Shown piece after piece: positions 27,389 through 35,982 of a DNA stretch of 63,318 nt. This stretch comes from Nocardioides halotolerans DSM 19273 (lineage in GTDB: Bacteria; Actinomycetota; Actinomycetes; Propionibacteriales; Nocardioidaceae). The stretch spans positions 1 through 63,318 of the forward strand of contig NZ_AUGT01000029.1 of the NCBI RefSeq assembly GCF_000422805.1. The letters are read 5' to 3'. The notes below the pieces were generated by a model that made no database searches, was not told the DNA's origin, and was given only the letters and a program-made list of their open reading frames with translations. A program made the translations under genes and the position numbers. Within the stretch, counting starts at the first letter, position 1. The number at the start of each line of letters is the position of its first letter.

Positions 27389-28416
27389 CTACGGTCGCTC
27401 GGGGAGGACGGCGATTCCGCGCGCGTCGGCGACGGTGCGGCAGCCGCCGAGCCGGAACGCCTCGGTGACCTCGGCGCGCAGGTCTGCGTGCATGCGGGCC
27501 ACCCCGGGCTCGCCCTCGACGAGCGCCCACAGCGGGAGCCGGCCGAGGAAGACGGCGTCGGCGCCGAGGGCCAGGGCGGCGAGCACGTCGAGCCCGCTCC
27601 GCACTCCCCCGTCGACGTAGACGTCGACGTCGGCCCCGACCTCCTCGACCACACCGGCGAGCGCGGCCGACGTGCGCACGGCGCGGTCGAGCTGGCGGCC
27701 GCCGTGGTTGGAGACCCAGACCGCGCTCGCACCGGCCTGGGCGCAGCGCCGGGCGTCGTCGCCGCGCAGCACCCCCTTGACCACGACCGGCAGCCCCGAG
27801 ACCTCCGCCAGCCAGCCGAGGTCGTGCGGCCCGAGGTCGGTCGCCTTCTCGGCGCCGGGGCGGTCGTCGTAGCCGGGGTCGAAGTTGACGCGCAGGAGCT
27901 GCGGGTCCACGACGTCCCAGATGACCTGCTCGCCGGCGGCGTACTTGGTCGCGACCACCGGCGTGTCCACGGTGAGCACCACCGCCTCGGCACCCGCCGC
28001 CACCGCGCGCTCGAGCATCGGCTGGGCCAGGGTCCGGTCGGCCGGCAGGTAGGCCTGCAGCCACCACCGCACGCCGGTCGCACCGATCTCGGCGAACGGC
28101 GTGCCGGCGTTGCTCGACACGACCAGCACCGACCCCGCGGCCGCGCACGCCCGGGCCATCGCGACCTCGCCCTCGGGGTGGACGGCCCGCTGCAGCGTCG
28201 ACGGTGCGACGCCCCACGGGACCTCCGCCTCGCCCCCGAGCAGCGTGGTGCCCAGCGAGACGTCGGTGACGTCGCGCAGCACGTGGGGCAGGAAGCGGAC
28301 GTCGGCCCAGCCGGCCTCGCGGGCGCTCACGCCCTCGCGGGCCCCCGTCGCGACGTACTCCAGCACCGGCGCGGTCAGGCTCGCCCGCGCGCGCTCCTCG
28401 AGCTCGGCGAGCCAGG

Positions 28417-28420
<4 letters not shown>
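27389..28420 (-). CDS. FMN-dependent alpha-hydroxy acid oxidase/dehydrogenase
   Basis: A 343-residue TIM-barrel flavoprotein of the lactate/glycolate oxidase family, oxidising an L-2-hydroxy acid. The active-site block VSNHGGRQLD holds catalytic His239 and Arg242; FMN-binding Lys215 lies in PVVVKGV, and DGGVRSGLD with FLGRLPLWAL forms the phosphate site. It is some 30-50 residues shorter than lactate dehydrogenase LldD and has ATGAREG in place of the N-terminal GGAxDE. The GTG start overlaps the tyrS stop as GTGA. The substrate cannot be told; 2-hydroxy acids such as lactate or mandelate are possible. Confidence 0.85.
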
Positions 28421-29697
<1,277 letters not shown>

Positions 29698-29802
29698 CTG
29701 CACATCCTCGCCGATCGGCCGTCTCCGGTGCGAACCGGTTCCCCGGGTACTCCGTAGGGTGGAGGGTCGCGAGTCCGAGGGACGGCGGGAGCAGGGTGGG
29801 AG

Positions 29803-29850
29803 CACGGTGACGAGCACGGTGACGAGCACGGCAACGACCACGGTGACGAC
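29803..29850. repeat. four 12-bp tandem units before the kinase start
   Basis: Units CACGGTGACGAG (twice), CACGGCAACGAC and CACGGTGACGAC run directly up to three bases before the GTG start of the Ser/Thr kinase. They could change spacing to the promoter or form alternative starts, and each contains a GGTGA that might act as a weak ribosome binding site. Confidence 0.8.
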
Positions 29851-29853
29851 GGC

Positions 29854-31359
29854 GTGATCGCAGGCAGGTACACGCTCGAGGCGGAGATCGGCCGCGGCGG
29901 CATGGGTGCCGTGTGGCGGGGCCTCGACGAGGTGCTCCGCCGTCCGGTCGCCCTCAAGAAGATCGGGGTGGCGCCGGGCGGCATCACGGCCGACGCACGG
30001 CGCGCCGAGCGCGAGGCGAAGCTCGCGGCCAAGCTCAACCACGTCAACGTCGTCGCGGTCTTCGACCTCGTGGAGGAGACGACCGACGGGCAGAACCAGC
30101 AGTGGCTGGTGATGGAGTACGTGGACGGCACCGACCTGGCCGAGGTCATCCGACAGCGGGGGCGGCTCACCCCCGACGACGCGGCGCCGATCCTGGCCCA
30201 GGTCGCGGCCGCGCTGGCCGCCGCCCACGGCGCCGGGATCGTGCACCGCGACGTCAAGCCGTCCAACATCCTCGTGGCCCCCAACGGTCAGGTGAAGCTG
30301 TCCGACTTCGGCATCGCCCGCACCGCCGCCGACCCCTCGCTGACGCAGACCGGCCTCGTGACCGGCTCGCCGGCGTACCTCTCCCCCGAGGTCGCCTCGG
30401 GCCAGCAGGCGACGCCCGCCAGCGACGTGTGGTCGTGGGGGGCGACGCTGTTCCACGCCCTTGAGGGGCGGCCGCCCTACCAGGTCGGCGACAACCTGCT
30501 GGGCGCGCTCTACCGCATCGTCCACGAGGACCCGCCACCCTGCCCGGAGGCCGGGTGGCTGGCGCCGGCGCTCGCGGCGACGATGACCCGCGACGCCGAC
30601 CAGCGGTGGCCGATCGCGCGGGTGCAGGAGTTCCTCGAGTCCGGCCGTGACACCACCCCACCGGACACCCCACCGGACACGCAGCCCGCGACCGAGCCCG
30701 TGGCAGCCGGTGGGCTCGCCGACCTCGGCCTCGTGGGCGCCGACCCTGCCGAGGCCGGCCGCACCAGGTCCTACGACGACCAGGGCACCCAGGTGCTGCC
30801 GCTGACCACCACGACCGCGCCACGACCGGTCGCGCCGACCGGCCCGCCTCCGGTGCCCGGCGGCCCCGGCTGGCGGGACAGCGCCCCGCGTCGGCGGTGG
30901 TGGGTGGTGGCGGCCGCGGTGCTCGCGCTGGTGGCTGCGATGGCGGTCGCGTTCGCGCTCGGCCTGCACGACCGCGGCGGCGACGACCCGGAGGAGTCGT
31001 CCTCCGGCCCCGGTCCCCGGCCCAGTGCCTCCGCGTCCGAGCAGCCGGACAAGCCGACCGAGGTCGGCATGGTCGACTTCATCGAGACCTACATCGCGAC
31101 CGCGTCCAGCGACCCGGAGTCGGCGTTCGACATGCTCACGCCGTCGTTCCAGGACGCGAGCAAGGGCCTCTCGGGCTACCTCGGGTTCTGGGGCGACGTG
31201 CGCGACGCGAAGGTGCTCGAGGTCTCGGCCGACCCCGCCACCCTCGAGGTGCGCTACACCTACCGCTACACCAAGCCACCGGGGCCACCCGTCGAGGACG
31301 ACGTCGTGCTGAGGCTGACCTACGAGGACGGCACCTACCTCATCGACCAGGAGGTCTGA
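29854..31359 (+). CDS. transmembrane Ser/Thr protein kinase (PknB-like)
   Basis: A 501-residue Hanks-type kinase. The Gly loop is GRGGMG (13-18), Lys35 is in VALKK, the catalytic loop is HRDVKPSN (Asp133, Lys135), and the DFG starts at Asp151. A Pro/Thr-rich linker leads to a transmembrane helix near 353-372 and an extracytoplasmic domain of about 100 residues with an NTF2-like pattern instead of PASTA repeats. It should phosphorylate cytosolic proteins in response to an envelope signal. The GTG at 29854 is the only in-frame start after an upstream stop at 29755. A weak GGTGA lies in the tandem repeat. Confidence 0.92.
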   Translation: MIAGRYTLEAEIGRGGMGAVWRGLDEVLRRPVALKKIGVAPGGITADARRAEREAKLAAKLNHVNVVAVFDLVEETTDGQNQQWLVMEYVDGTDLAEVIRQRGRLTPDDAAPILAQVAAALAAAHGAGIVHRDVKPSNILVAPNGQVKLSDFGIARTAADPSLTQTGLVTGSPAYLSPEVASGQQATPASDVWSWGATLFHALEGRPPYQVGDNLLGALYRIVHEDPPPCPEAGWLAPALAATMTRDADQRWPIARVQEFLESGRDTTPPDTPPDTQPATEPVAAGGLADLGLVGADPAEAGRTRSYDDQGTQVLPLTTTTAPRPVAPTGPPPVPGGPGWRDSAPRRRWWVVAAAVLALVAAMAVAFALGLHDRGGDDPEESSSGPGPRPSASASEQPDKPTEVGMVDFIETYIATASSDPESAFDMLTPSFQDASKGLSGYLGFWGDVRDAKVLEVSADPATLEVRYTYRYTKPPGPPVEDDVVLRLTYEDGTYLIDQEV

Positions 31360-31360
31360 G

Positions 31361-31396
31361 CGGGGATCCCCGGGCCAGTTTCACCCGAGAGGGTGA
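31361..31396. promoter_or_regulatory. two adjacent palindromes upstream of the LuxR gene
   Basis: CGGGGATCCCCG (31361-31372) is a perfect 12-bp palindrome, and TCACCC GAGA GGGTGA (31381-31396) is a hairpin with 6-bp arms. Both lie in the 86-bp gap after the kinase gene. They could be an operator for the following regulator or a weak terminator. Confidence 0.35.
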
Positions 31397-31445
31397 GGCA
31401 TTCCGCGGGAGGTTCGGCTGGATCTGTGCCTACATTCATCTCATC

Positions 31446-32063
31446 ATGAATTCGGGTGCACGGGGACCGGGAACGTCGGCACCCCTCGCCGTCGGTGTCT
31501 ACGACGAACCCGAGCTCATCGTCTCCGGCGTGGACGCCATGCTGGCCCGCTCCGGGCCGCCGGTCGACGTCGTCCCGGTCCGCCGCGACGACGACACCGC
31601 CGAGGTCGACGTCCTCCTCTGTGACCCCGTCGGCCACACCGTGCAGATCGAGGAGTACCTCACCCTCGTCGCCGCGCTCACCACCGCTCCGGTGCTGGTC
31701 TTCACGTGGAGCAGCAGCCCGTCGAGCGTGCGCCGGGCGCTCGCGGCCGGTGCGCGCGGCTTCCTGTCGAAGGGCGCCAGCTCCGGCGACCTCGCGTCGG
31801 CGATCGAGACCGTGGCCCGCGGCGGGCTGATGTCGCCGGCCGCCTCCCGGCGGGCGCGCACGCCCAAGGGCGTCGCCGAGCTCAGCGCGCGCGAGGCCGA
31901 GGTGCTCGACCTGATCTGCGCCGGCATGAGCAACCTCGAGATCGCCGACCAGCTCTTCGTGAGCGTCAACTCGGTCAAGACCTACGTGCGCCAGATCTAC
32001 CAGAAGATCGGCGTCAGCAGGCGCGCCCAGGCGGTCGCCTGGGGGCTCGCGCACGGGTTCTGA
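31446..32063 (+). CDS. LuxR-family response regulator, atypical receiver
   Basis: A 205-residue regulator with an N-terminal receiver-like domain and a C-terminal LuxR helix-turn-helix (about 143-200; LSAREAEVLDLICAGMSNLE ... VNSVKTYVRQIYQKIGVSRR). The receiver lacks the usual acidic pair (Tyr-Asp-Glu-Pro-Glu at 19-23 instead of DD) but keeps a candidate phospho-acceptor Asp60 in LLCDP. Control by the adjacent Ser/Thr kinase is possible but unproven. The ATG at 31446 is preferred; the much longer frame only antisenses nothing and runs within the kinase gene's other frame. Confidence 0.85.
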   Translation: MNSGARGPGTSAPLAVGVYDEPELIVSGVDAMLARSGPPVDVVPVRRDDDTAEVDVLLCDPVGHTVQIEEYLTLVAALTTAPVLVFTWSSSPSSVRRALAAGARGFLSKGASSGDLASAIETVARGGLMSPAASRRARTPKGVAELSAREAEVLDLICAGMSNLEIADQLFVSVNSVKTYVRQIYQKIGVSRRAQAVAWGLAHGF

Positions 32064-32188
32064 CGGCGTCCGTCCGCGCCGTCGACGCGGCCAGCTGGTC
32101 TTGACCAGTTGGCCGCCGAGCATCACGGGAGCGCCGCGACCGCGTTGGGCCCGGTGAGTGCTCCCTCCCCCACAGAAGAAGACACGAC

Positions 32189-33481
32189 ATGTCGCGACGC
32201 CACGGGGGCGTCGTCACCGTTGTTGCCGCGCTGGTAGCGGCGGTGCTGTCCGCCCCGACATCCGCAATCGCCCAGACCCCCCACCACCGCAAGGACCCCT
32301 CCACCTCTCCGTACTTCTACATCGGTCACGCCGGCGGGACCCAGGTCCAGGCGCTCGGCACGACCATCCGCTCCGACCTCACCGCCGCCTCCGGCGTCGA
32401 GGGCTTCACGTTCCCCGCCCACGACGACAACCGCGCCGCCGGCGTCAACGTCGCCTCGGGCCTGGTCAAGATCGGCGCGGTCACGACCTGGGCCGACGCG
32501 GTCCCGGTCGCGAACGGCACCCGGACCATCACCGGCGCCCGGACGGCGGACCTGTCCCTGCTCGGTGGGCTGATCAAGGCCGACGCGGTGGAGACTGTCA
32601 CGACGGCGACCAAGACCCCGAGCGGCGTGACCTCGACGTCGTCGACCAGGTTCATCGGCCTGACCATCGCCGGGCAGGAGTACCCGGTGAACCTGCCGAA
32701 GGACTTCAACATCACGATCCCCGGCCTCGCCGCGATCGTGGCGAACTCCTCGACGTCGTACACCGTGGCCGGCGGCACCTACACCACCGGGTTCGGCCTC
32801 TACGTCGGGCTGCTCAAGCCGTTCAAGAACGTGCCCGCGGCCGCGACGGTGCTGCTCAACCCGACCCAGTCGATCGTCGTACCTGCCCCGCCGCCGTCGG
32901 CGCCGCAGATCGGCGGCGTCGGCTACAGCTCGATGATCAAGGCGAACGTCGGGCCGGCGCTCGACCTCGACGCCGGCTCGAGCGCGTTCGTCGCGACCCC
33001 GCCCGGCGGCACCGACGGCAAGACGATCCAGAACGCCACCGCGGAGGTCACCGTGCCGCAGGTGCTGCACGTGGCCGCCGCGAAGTCGTGGACCAAGGGG
33101 AAGACGGTCCCCGGGCACGGGAAGGTCAAGGTCAACAACGAGCTCGCCGGGCTCGACGTGCTCAACGGGCTGATCACGGCCGACGTCATCAGTGCGGGCG
33201 TCGTGGTCAAGAAGAAGAAGTCGCAGCGGGTGCGGACCAGGCTTGGGAGCCAGCTGCTCGGGCTCACCGTGGCCGGCAACGCCATCCCGGTGAACGTCGC
33301 GCCGAACACCAGGATCGACCTGGCCGGCGTGGGGACGCTGGTCCTCAACGAGCAGGTCAGGGAGAAGTGGGGCGGCTACGTCCGCGCGCTGCACCTGACC
33401 CTCAGCACCGCGCAGTACGGCCTGCCCGTCGGAACCGAGATCGAGGTGGGCGTCGCGCTCGGCTGGACCGCCACCGGCTGA
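32189..33481 (+). CDS. secreted choice-of-anchor-P-like protein
   Basis: A 430-residue exported protein with a signal peptide (Arg3-Arg4, hydrophobic 8-25, cleavage likely after an Ala-Ile-Ala near residue 28). The mature part has two copies of a roughly 100-residue module, seen by aligning LLGGLIKADAVETVTTA ... GLTIAGQEYPVNLPKD with VLNGLITADVISAGVVV ... GLTVAGNAIPVNVAPN. The pattern matches the choice-of-anchor P family found on actinobacterial cell surfaces. No sorting signal is visible at the C terminus. The start at 32189 carries no strong ribosome site. Confidence 0.75.
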   Translation: MSRRHGGVVTVVAALVAAVLSAPTSAIAQTPHHRKDPSTSPYFYIGHAGGTQVQALGTTIRSDLTAASGVEGFTFPAHDDNRAAGVNVASGLVKIGAVTTWADAVPVANGTRTITGARTADLSLLGGLIKADAVETVTTATKTPSGVTSTSSTRFIGLTIAGQEYPVNLPKDFNITIPGLAAIVANSSTSYTVAGGTYTTGFGLYVGLLKPFKNVPAAATVLLNPTQSIVVPAPPPSAPQIGGVGYSSMIKANVGPALDLDAGSSAFVATPPGGTDGKTIQNATAEVTVPQVLHVAAAKSWTKGKTVPGHGKVKVNNELAGLDVLNGLITADVISAGVVVKKKKSQRVRTRLGSQLLGLTVAGNAIPVNVAPNTRIDLAGVGTLVLNEQVREKWGGYVRALHLTLSTAQYGLPVGTEIEVGVALGWTATG

Positions 33482-33931
33482 TCAGGACAGCGCGGGCCCC
33501 AGCCGCGTCGACGCGAGGGTGCGCTCGGCCGCGGTGAGCGTGCGCAGGCGCACCGACAGGAGGTAGTGGTCGACCCAGAGCGCGTCGGCGGCCGTCTCGA
33601 GATGGCCGTCGGCCCAGACCATCGCGTCGACGAGGCGGGGCACGCTCGGGACGAGGAGGCGGGCCACGCTCCGGTCGATCGCCAGCTCCTCGCGCAGCGT
33701 CTGGTGCGGGGCCACCGGCCCGCGCACGATGTGGGCCGTCTCGTGGGCGATCGTGCAGCGGCGCTCGGCCTGGCTCAGCCCGAGCGCGAGGGTGACGGTC
33801 CTGGTCTGGTGGCAGGTCCGGCCCATCACCCCCTCGGGCAGCTCGGCCCACACCAGCGACCAGTCCGTCAGCTCGGCGAACCGCCGCCACGGGTGGTGCG
33901 GGTGGCTCGCCGCGTACTCCCGAGGACGCAT
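33482..33931 (-). CDS. ImmA/IrrE-family metallo-endopeptidase
   Basis: A 149-residue protein with the zinc motif HETAH (His63, Glu64, His67) after a Cys-Thr-Ile-Ala and a Glu-rich segment (REELAID) that can supply the third ligand. ImmA/IrrE peptidases cleave XRE repressors. Directly upstream in the same direction is a small XRE-like regulator gene (70 bp away), so the pair is probably a repressor/anti-repressor module. The start at 33931 is ATG, with GGTTGC upstream. Confidence 0.8.
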   Translation of the reverse strand: MRPREYAASHPHHPWRRFAELTDWSLVWAELPEGVMGRTCHQTRTVTLALGLSQAERRCTIAHETAHIVRGPVAPHQTLREELAIDRSVARLLVPSVPRLVDAMVWADGHLETAADALWVDHYLLSVRLRTLTAAERTLASTRLGPALS

Positions 33932-34001
33932 GGGCGCAACCTAGGGAGCAGCGCCGACACGGCGGCCACACCTCGGACCCCGCTCCAGGTCAGGCGGCAG
34001 G

Positions 34002-34346
34002 TCAGGCGTCGTCCTGGCTCTCCTCGCCGGCCGACGACCCGAGGGCGCGCTGCTGCCCCGGCGTACGCCGGCCGGACGGCGTGCGGCGCAGCTGGATCGC
34101 GACGTCGGTGACGGCCGGCTCGGGCAGGTAGCCCGCGTCGGTCAGCGCGGCGTCGAGCACGCGCTGGTACGGCGTGCCGGAGAGCGAGGAGAACCGGGCC
34201 AGGGCCTGGGCGCTCGGGAGCTGCCTGGGGTCGCGCCAGTTGGTGAAGACGCCGGAGGAGGCGTAGCCGAGCCGCTTGGCGAGCTGGCGCTCCGACGTGC
34301 CGTGCCGGTCGACGTAGGCCTGGACGAGCTCCCAGAGCTGACCCAT
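34002..34346 (-). CDS. small XRE-type helix-turn-helix regulator
   Basis: A 114-residue protein with a Cro/C1-type HTH at about 15-45 (TSERQLAKRLGYASSGVFTNW), followed by a helical segment and a basic, disordered tail. It resembles phage-repressor-like regulators in actinobacteria. The ATG at 34346 has AAGGAG 9 bp upstream. It lies upstream of the ImmA/IrrE gene in the same direction and diverges from a second XRE gene (34569), so the 222-bp spacer should be their shared control region. Confidence 0.8.
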   Translation of the reverse strand: MGQLWELVQAYVDRHGTSERQLAKRLGYASSGVFTNWRDPRQLPSAQALARFSSLSGTPYQRVLDAALTDAGYLPEPAVTDVAIQLRRTPSGRRTPGQQRALGSSAGEESQDDA

Positions 34347-34568
34347 GTGACCTTCTCCTTGCGACCGGGCGGGCGTGGTGGGCACCACGGTATCCACACC
34401 CGTCGGGTGCGTCCGCGCAGGTCAGGCCGTGGTTGCCGCGACTCCCCCGCGCGCGGCGCACCTCGGTGGGCACCGACGACACACAGGACGACAATCGACA
34501 CTGGACATCATGTTCATCATCGATGTACGGTCTGCTCGATCCATCCGGCAGCTATTCGGGAGCTCGGC

Positions 34569-34829
34569 ATGCGACTGCACAACCTGCGCGGCCTCAAGAC
34601 CTTGATGGTCGTGCAGGGCGTCTCGCAGCGCCGGCTCGCCCGCGCCGCGGGCTACCGCTCCCACGCCTACCTGGGTCGTCTCCTGCGCGGCGAGGTCACC
34701 ACGCTCCACCCCCGGGCCGCGTTGCGCATCGCCAGGTTCCTCCAGGTCGACGCCGGGTTCCTCTTCGACCCGTCGCCGACCAGTGGCCCGGCACGTCACG
34801 TCCACCGCCACCCGGAGGTTCTCGCCTGA
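34569..34829 (+). CDS. XRE-type helix-turn-helix protein
   Basis: An 86-residue single-domain HTH protein. Residues 16-42 (GVSQRRLARAAGYRSHAYLG) give a typical recognition helix, followed by ALRIARFLQVDAGFLF, the packing helix of Cro/C1 repressors. The ATG at 34569 is selected as the first Met of the HTH. In the spacer just upstream lies a CATCGATG palindrome in ATCATGTTCATCATCGATGTAC, a candidate operator. It is the first gene of a plus-strand group with two small exported or membrane proteins. Confidence 0.8.
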   Translation: MRLHNLRGLKTLMVVQGVSQRRLARAAGYRSHAYLGRLLRGEVTTLHPRAALRIARFLQVDAGFLFDPSPTSGPARHVHRHPEVLA

Positions 34830-34917
34830 CACCTCATCCCGCACGCCCCCTCCTGCGACCTTCCACGGTGCCTCCCGCGGCGTTCGGTTCACCACTCACG
34901 AATCGAAGGAAGGCACC

Positions 34918-35409
34918 ATGCAACCCATGCTGAGGCTCTCGGGCCTCGTCCTCACGCTGGTGGTCGCGCTCGCCCTGGGCACCGCGTCACCCGCCCGCGC
35001 CGCGGCCGCCGTCCACTCCAGTGACCGCTCGGCCGCAGTCCAGGTCCAGCGCACCCACCACGCCCCGGCCGCGTCCCGACCGGCCGCCACGCCCCACGCC
35101 CGCGACCACGCCAAGCCCTACCGGCCGCACGTCAACTACATGGGCCACGACTACTGCGGGGGGTGGCTGCAAGGCCCGGCGTGGTGCCTGACCTTCAACA
35201 AGATCGAGGCGGGCTACATCGCCGCGGTCTCCCTCACGACCGCCGCGGCGTTCATCTGCGCCGGCACGGCCCTGATCACGTGCGGGGCCGCGGTCGGCAT
35301 CGCCGCCGCGATCCAGCACTACGTCGACCGCCACGGCGTCTGCCCGAAGTCCCGACCCAAGATGCGCGTCGAGTACTTCCCCTTCCCCGGAGCCGTCTCG
35401 TGCGTCTGA
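34918..35409 (+). CDS. secreted bacteriocin-like hypothetical protein
   Basis: A 163-residue protein. A signal peptide (residues 1-29) ends in an Ala-rich segment with ARAA cleavage. A His/Ala/Pro-rich linker is followed by a compact C-terminal domain with six cysteines and a hydrophobic glycine- and alanine-rich helix (AAVSLTTAAAFICAGTALIT). The combination of leader, Cys-rich region and amphiphilic helix recalls small exported toxins or bacteriocins, but no family match is known. The ATG at 34918 has GAAGGAAGG upstream. It overlaps the small membrane-protein gene 35400 by 10 bp, which could encode its immunity partner. Confidence 0.65.
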   Translation: MQPMLRLSGLVLTLVVALALGTASPARAAAAVHSSDRSAAVQVQRTHHAPAASRPAATPHARDHAKPYRPHVNYMGHDYCGGWLQGPAWCLTFNKIEAGYIAAVSLTTAAAFICAGTALITCGAAVGIAAAIQHYVDRHGVCPKSRPKMRVEYFPFPGAVSCV

Positions 35410-35582
35410 CGAGTCCGGCCAGGCGGGCGCTGGCCGGCGGGCTCGCGTTCGGAGGGGTCGCAACCGGAATCGCCTGGGCCGACAGCACCCGCCACGGCAT
35501 CGGCATCGCGGTCGCCGTGCTGGTCGCGCTGATGTTCGTCGTGGCGATCGTCCAGTACGCCGGCCGCACCGAGCGGAGCTGA
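35400..35582 (+). CDS. small two-helix membrane protein
   Basis: A 60-residue protein that begins with GTG at 35400, overlapping the end of the previous gene by 10 bp in another frame. It has two hydrophobic segments (about 9-24 and 33-52) and basic ends, the topology of small immunity or holin-like proteins. Translational coupling to the upstream secreted protein is likely. The function is inferred only from neighbour and topology. Confidence 0.55.
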   Translation: MRLTSPARRALAGGLAFGGVATGIAWADSTRHGIGIAVAVLVALMFVVAIVQYAGRTERS

Positions 35583-35609
35583 CCGAGGGGGGATCAGCTC
35601 ACCCGAGGG

Positions 35610-35639
35610 GAGGCCCGTTCCCGCGAGGGGGCGGGCCTC
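35610..35639. terminator. bidirectional terminator hairpin
   Basis: GAGGCCCG (35610-35617) and CGGGCCTC (35632-35639) form an 8-bp perfect stem around a 14-nt loop. It lies between the convergent membrane-protein gene and the excalibur gene and can end transcripts from both sides. Confidence 0.7.
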
Positions 35640-35652
35640 TCGGCGCGCTCCC

Positions 35653-35928
35653 TCAGGCCTTCTCGCAGGCGATCTTGTCGCCGTCGCGGTCGAGGTCGTC
35701 GTTCTTCCTCATCGCCGTCGCGTACTTCTTGTTCGACCTCAGGAACGTCGTCACCGGCGTGCCCGACGTGTGGTCGACGGCGTTCTTCTTCCCGACACCG
35801 TGCGGGAACTTCTGGTTGAAGGCCGTGCAGTTGTCGAAGATCCCGCCCGACGCCTCCGCGGGCGCGCCCGCGAACGGCGCGAGCGCCACGACGAGTGCCA
35901 CCGAGGCCAGGCCCCAACGCTGCATCAT
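35653..35928 (-). CDS. excalibur calcium-binding domain protein, secreted
   Basis: A 91-residue exported protein: signal peptide to about residue 26, then an excalibur domain with the calcium loop DRDGDKIACE at the C terminus and two cysteines (in FDNCTAFN and IACE) that probably pair. Excalibur domains occur in bacterial surface proteins and nucleases. The ATG at 35928 precedes a second Met. It is convergent with the small membrane-protein gene. Confidence 0.85.
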   Translation of the reverse strand: MMQRWGLASVALVVALAPFAGAPAEASGGIFDNCTAFNQKFPHGVGKKNAVDHTSGTPVTTFLRSNKKYATAMRKNDDLDRDGDKIACEKA

Positions 35929-35982
35929 GCGCCGGATGCTGTCACCGACCTGACCCCGAGCGACATGGCCCGGGCGGGCCGT

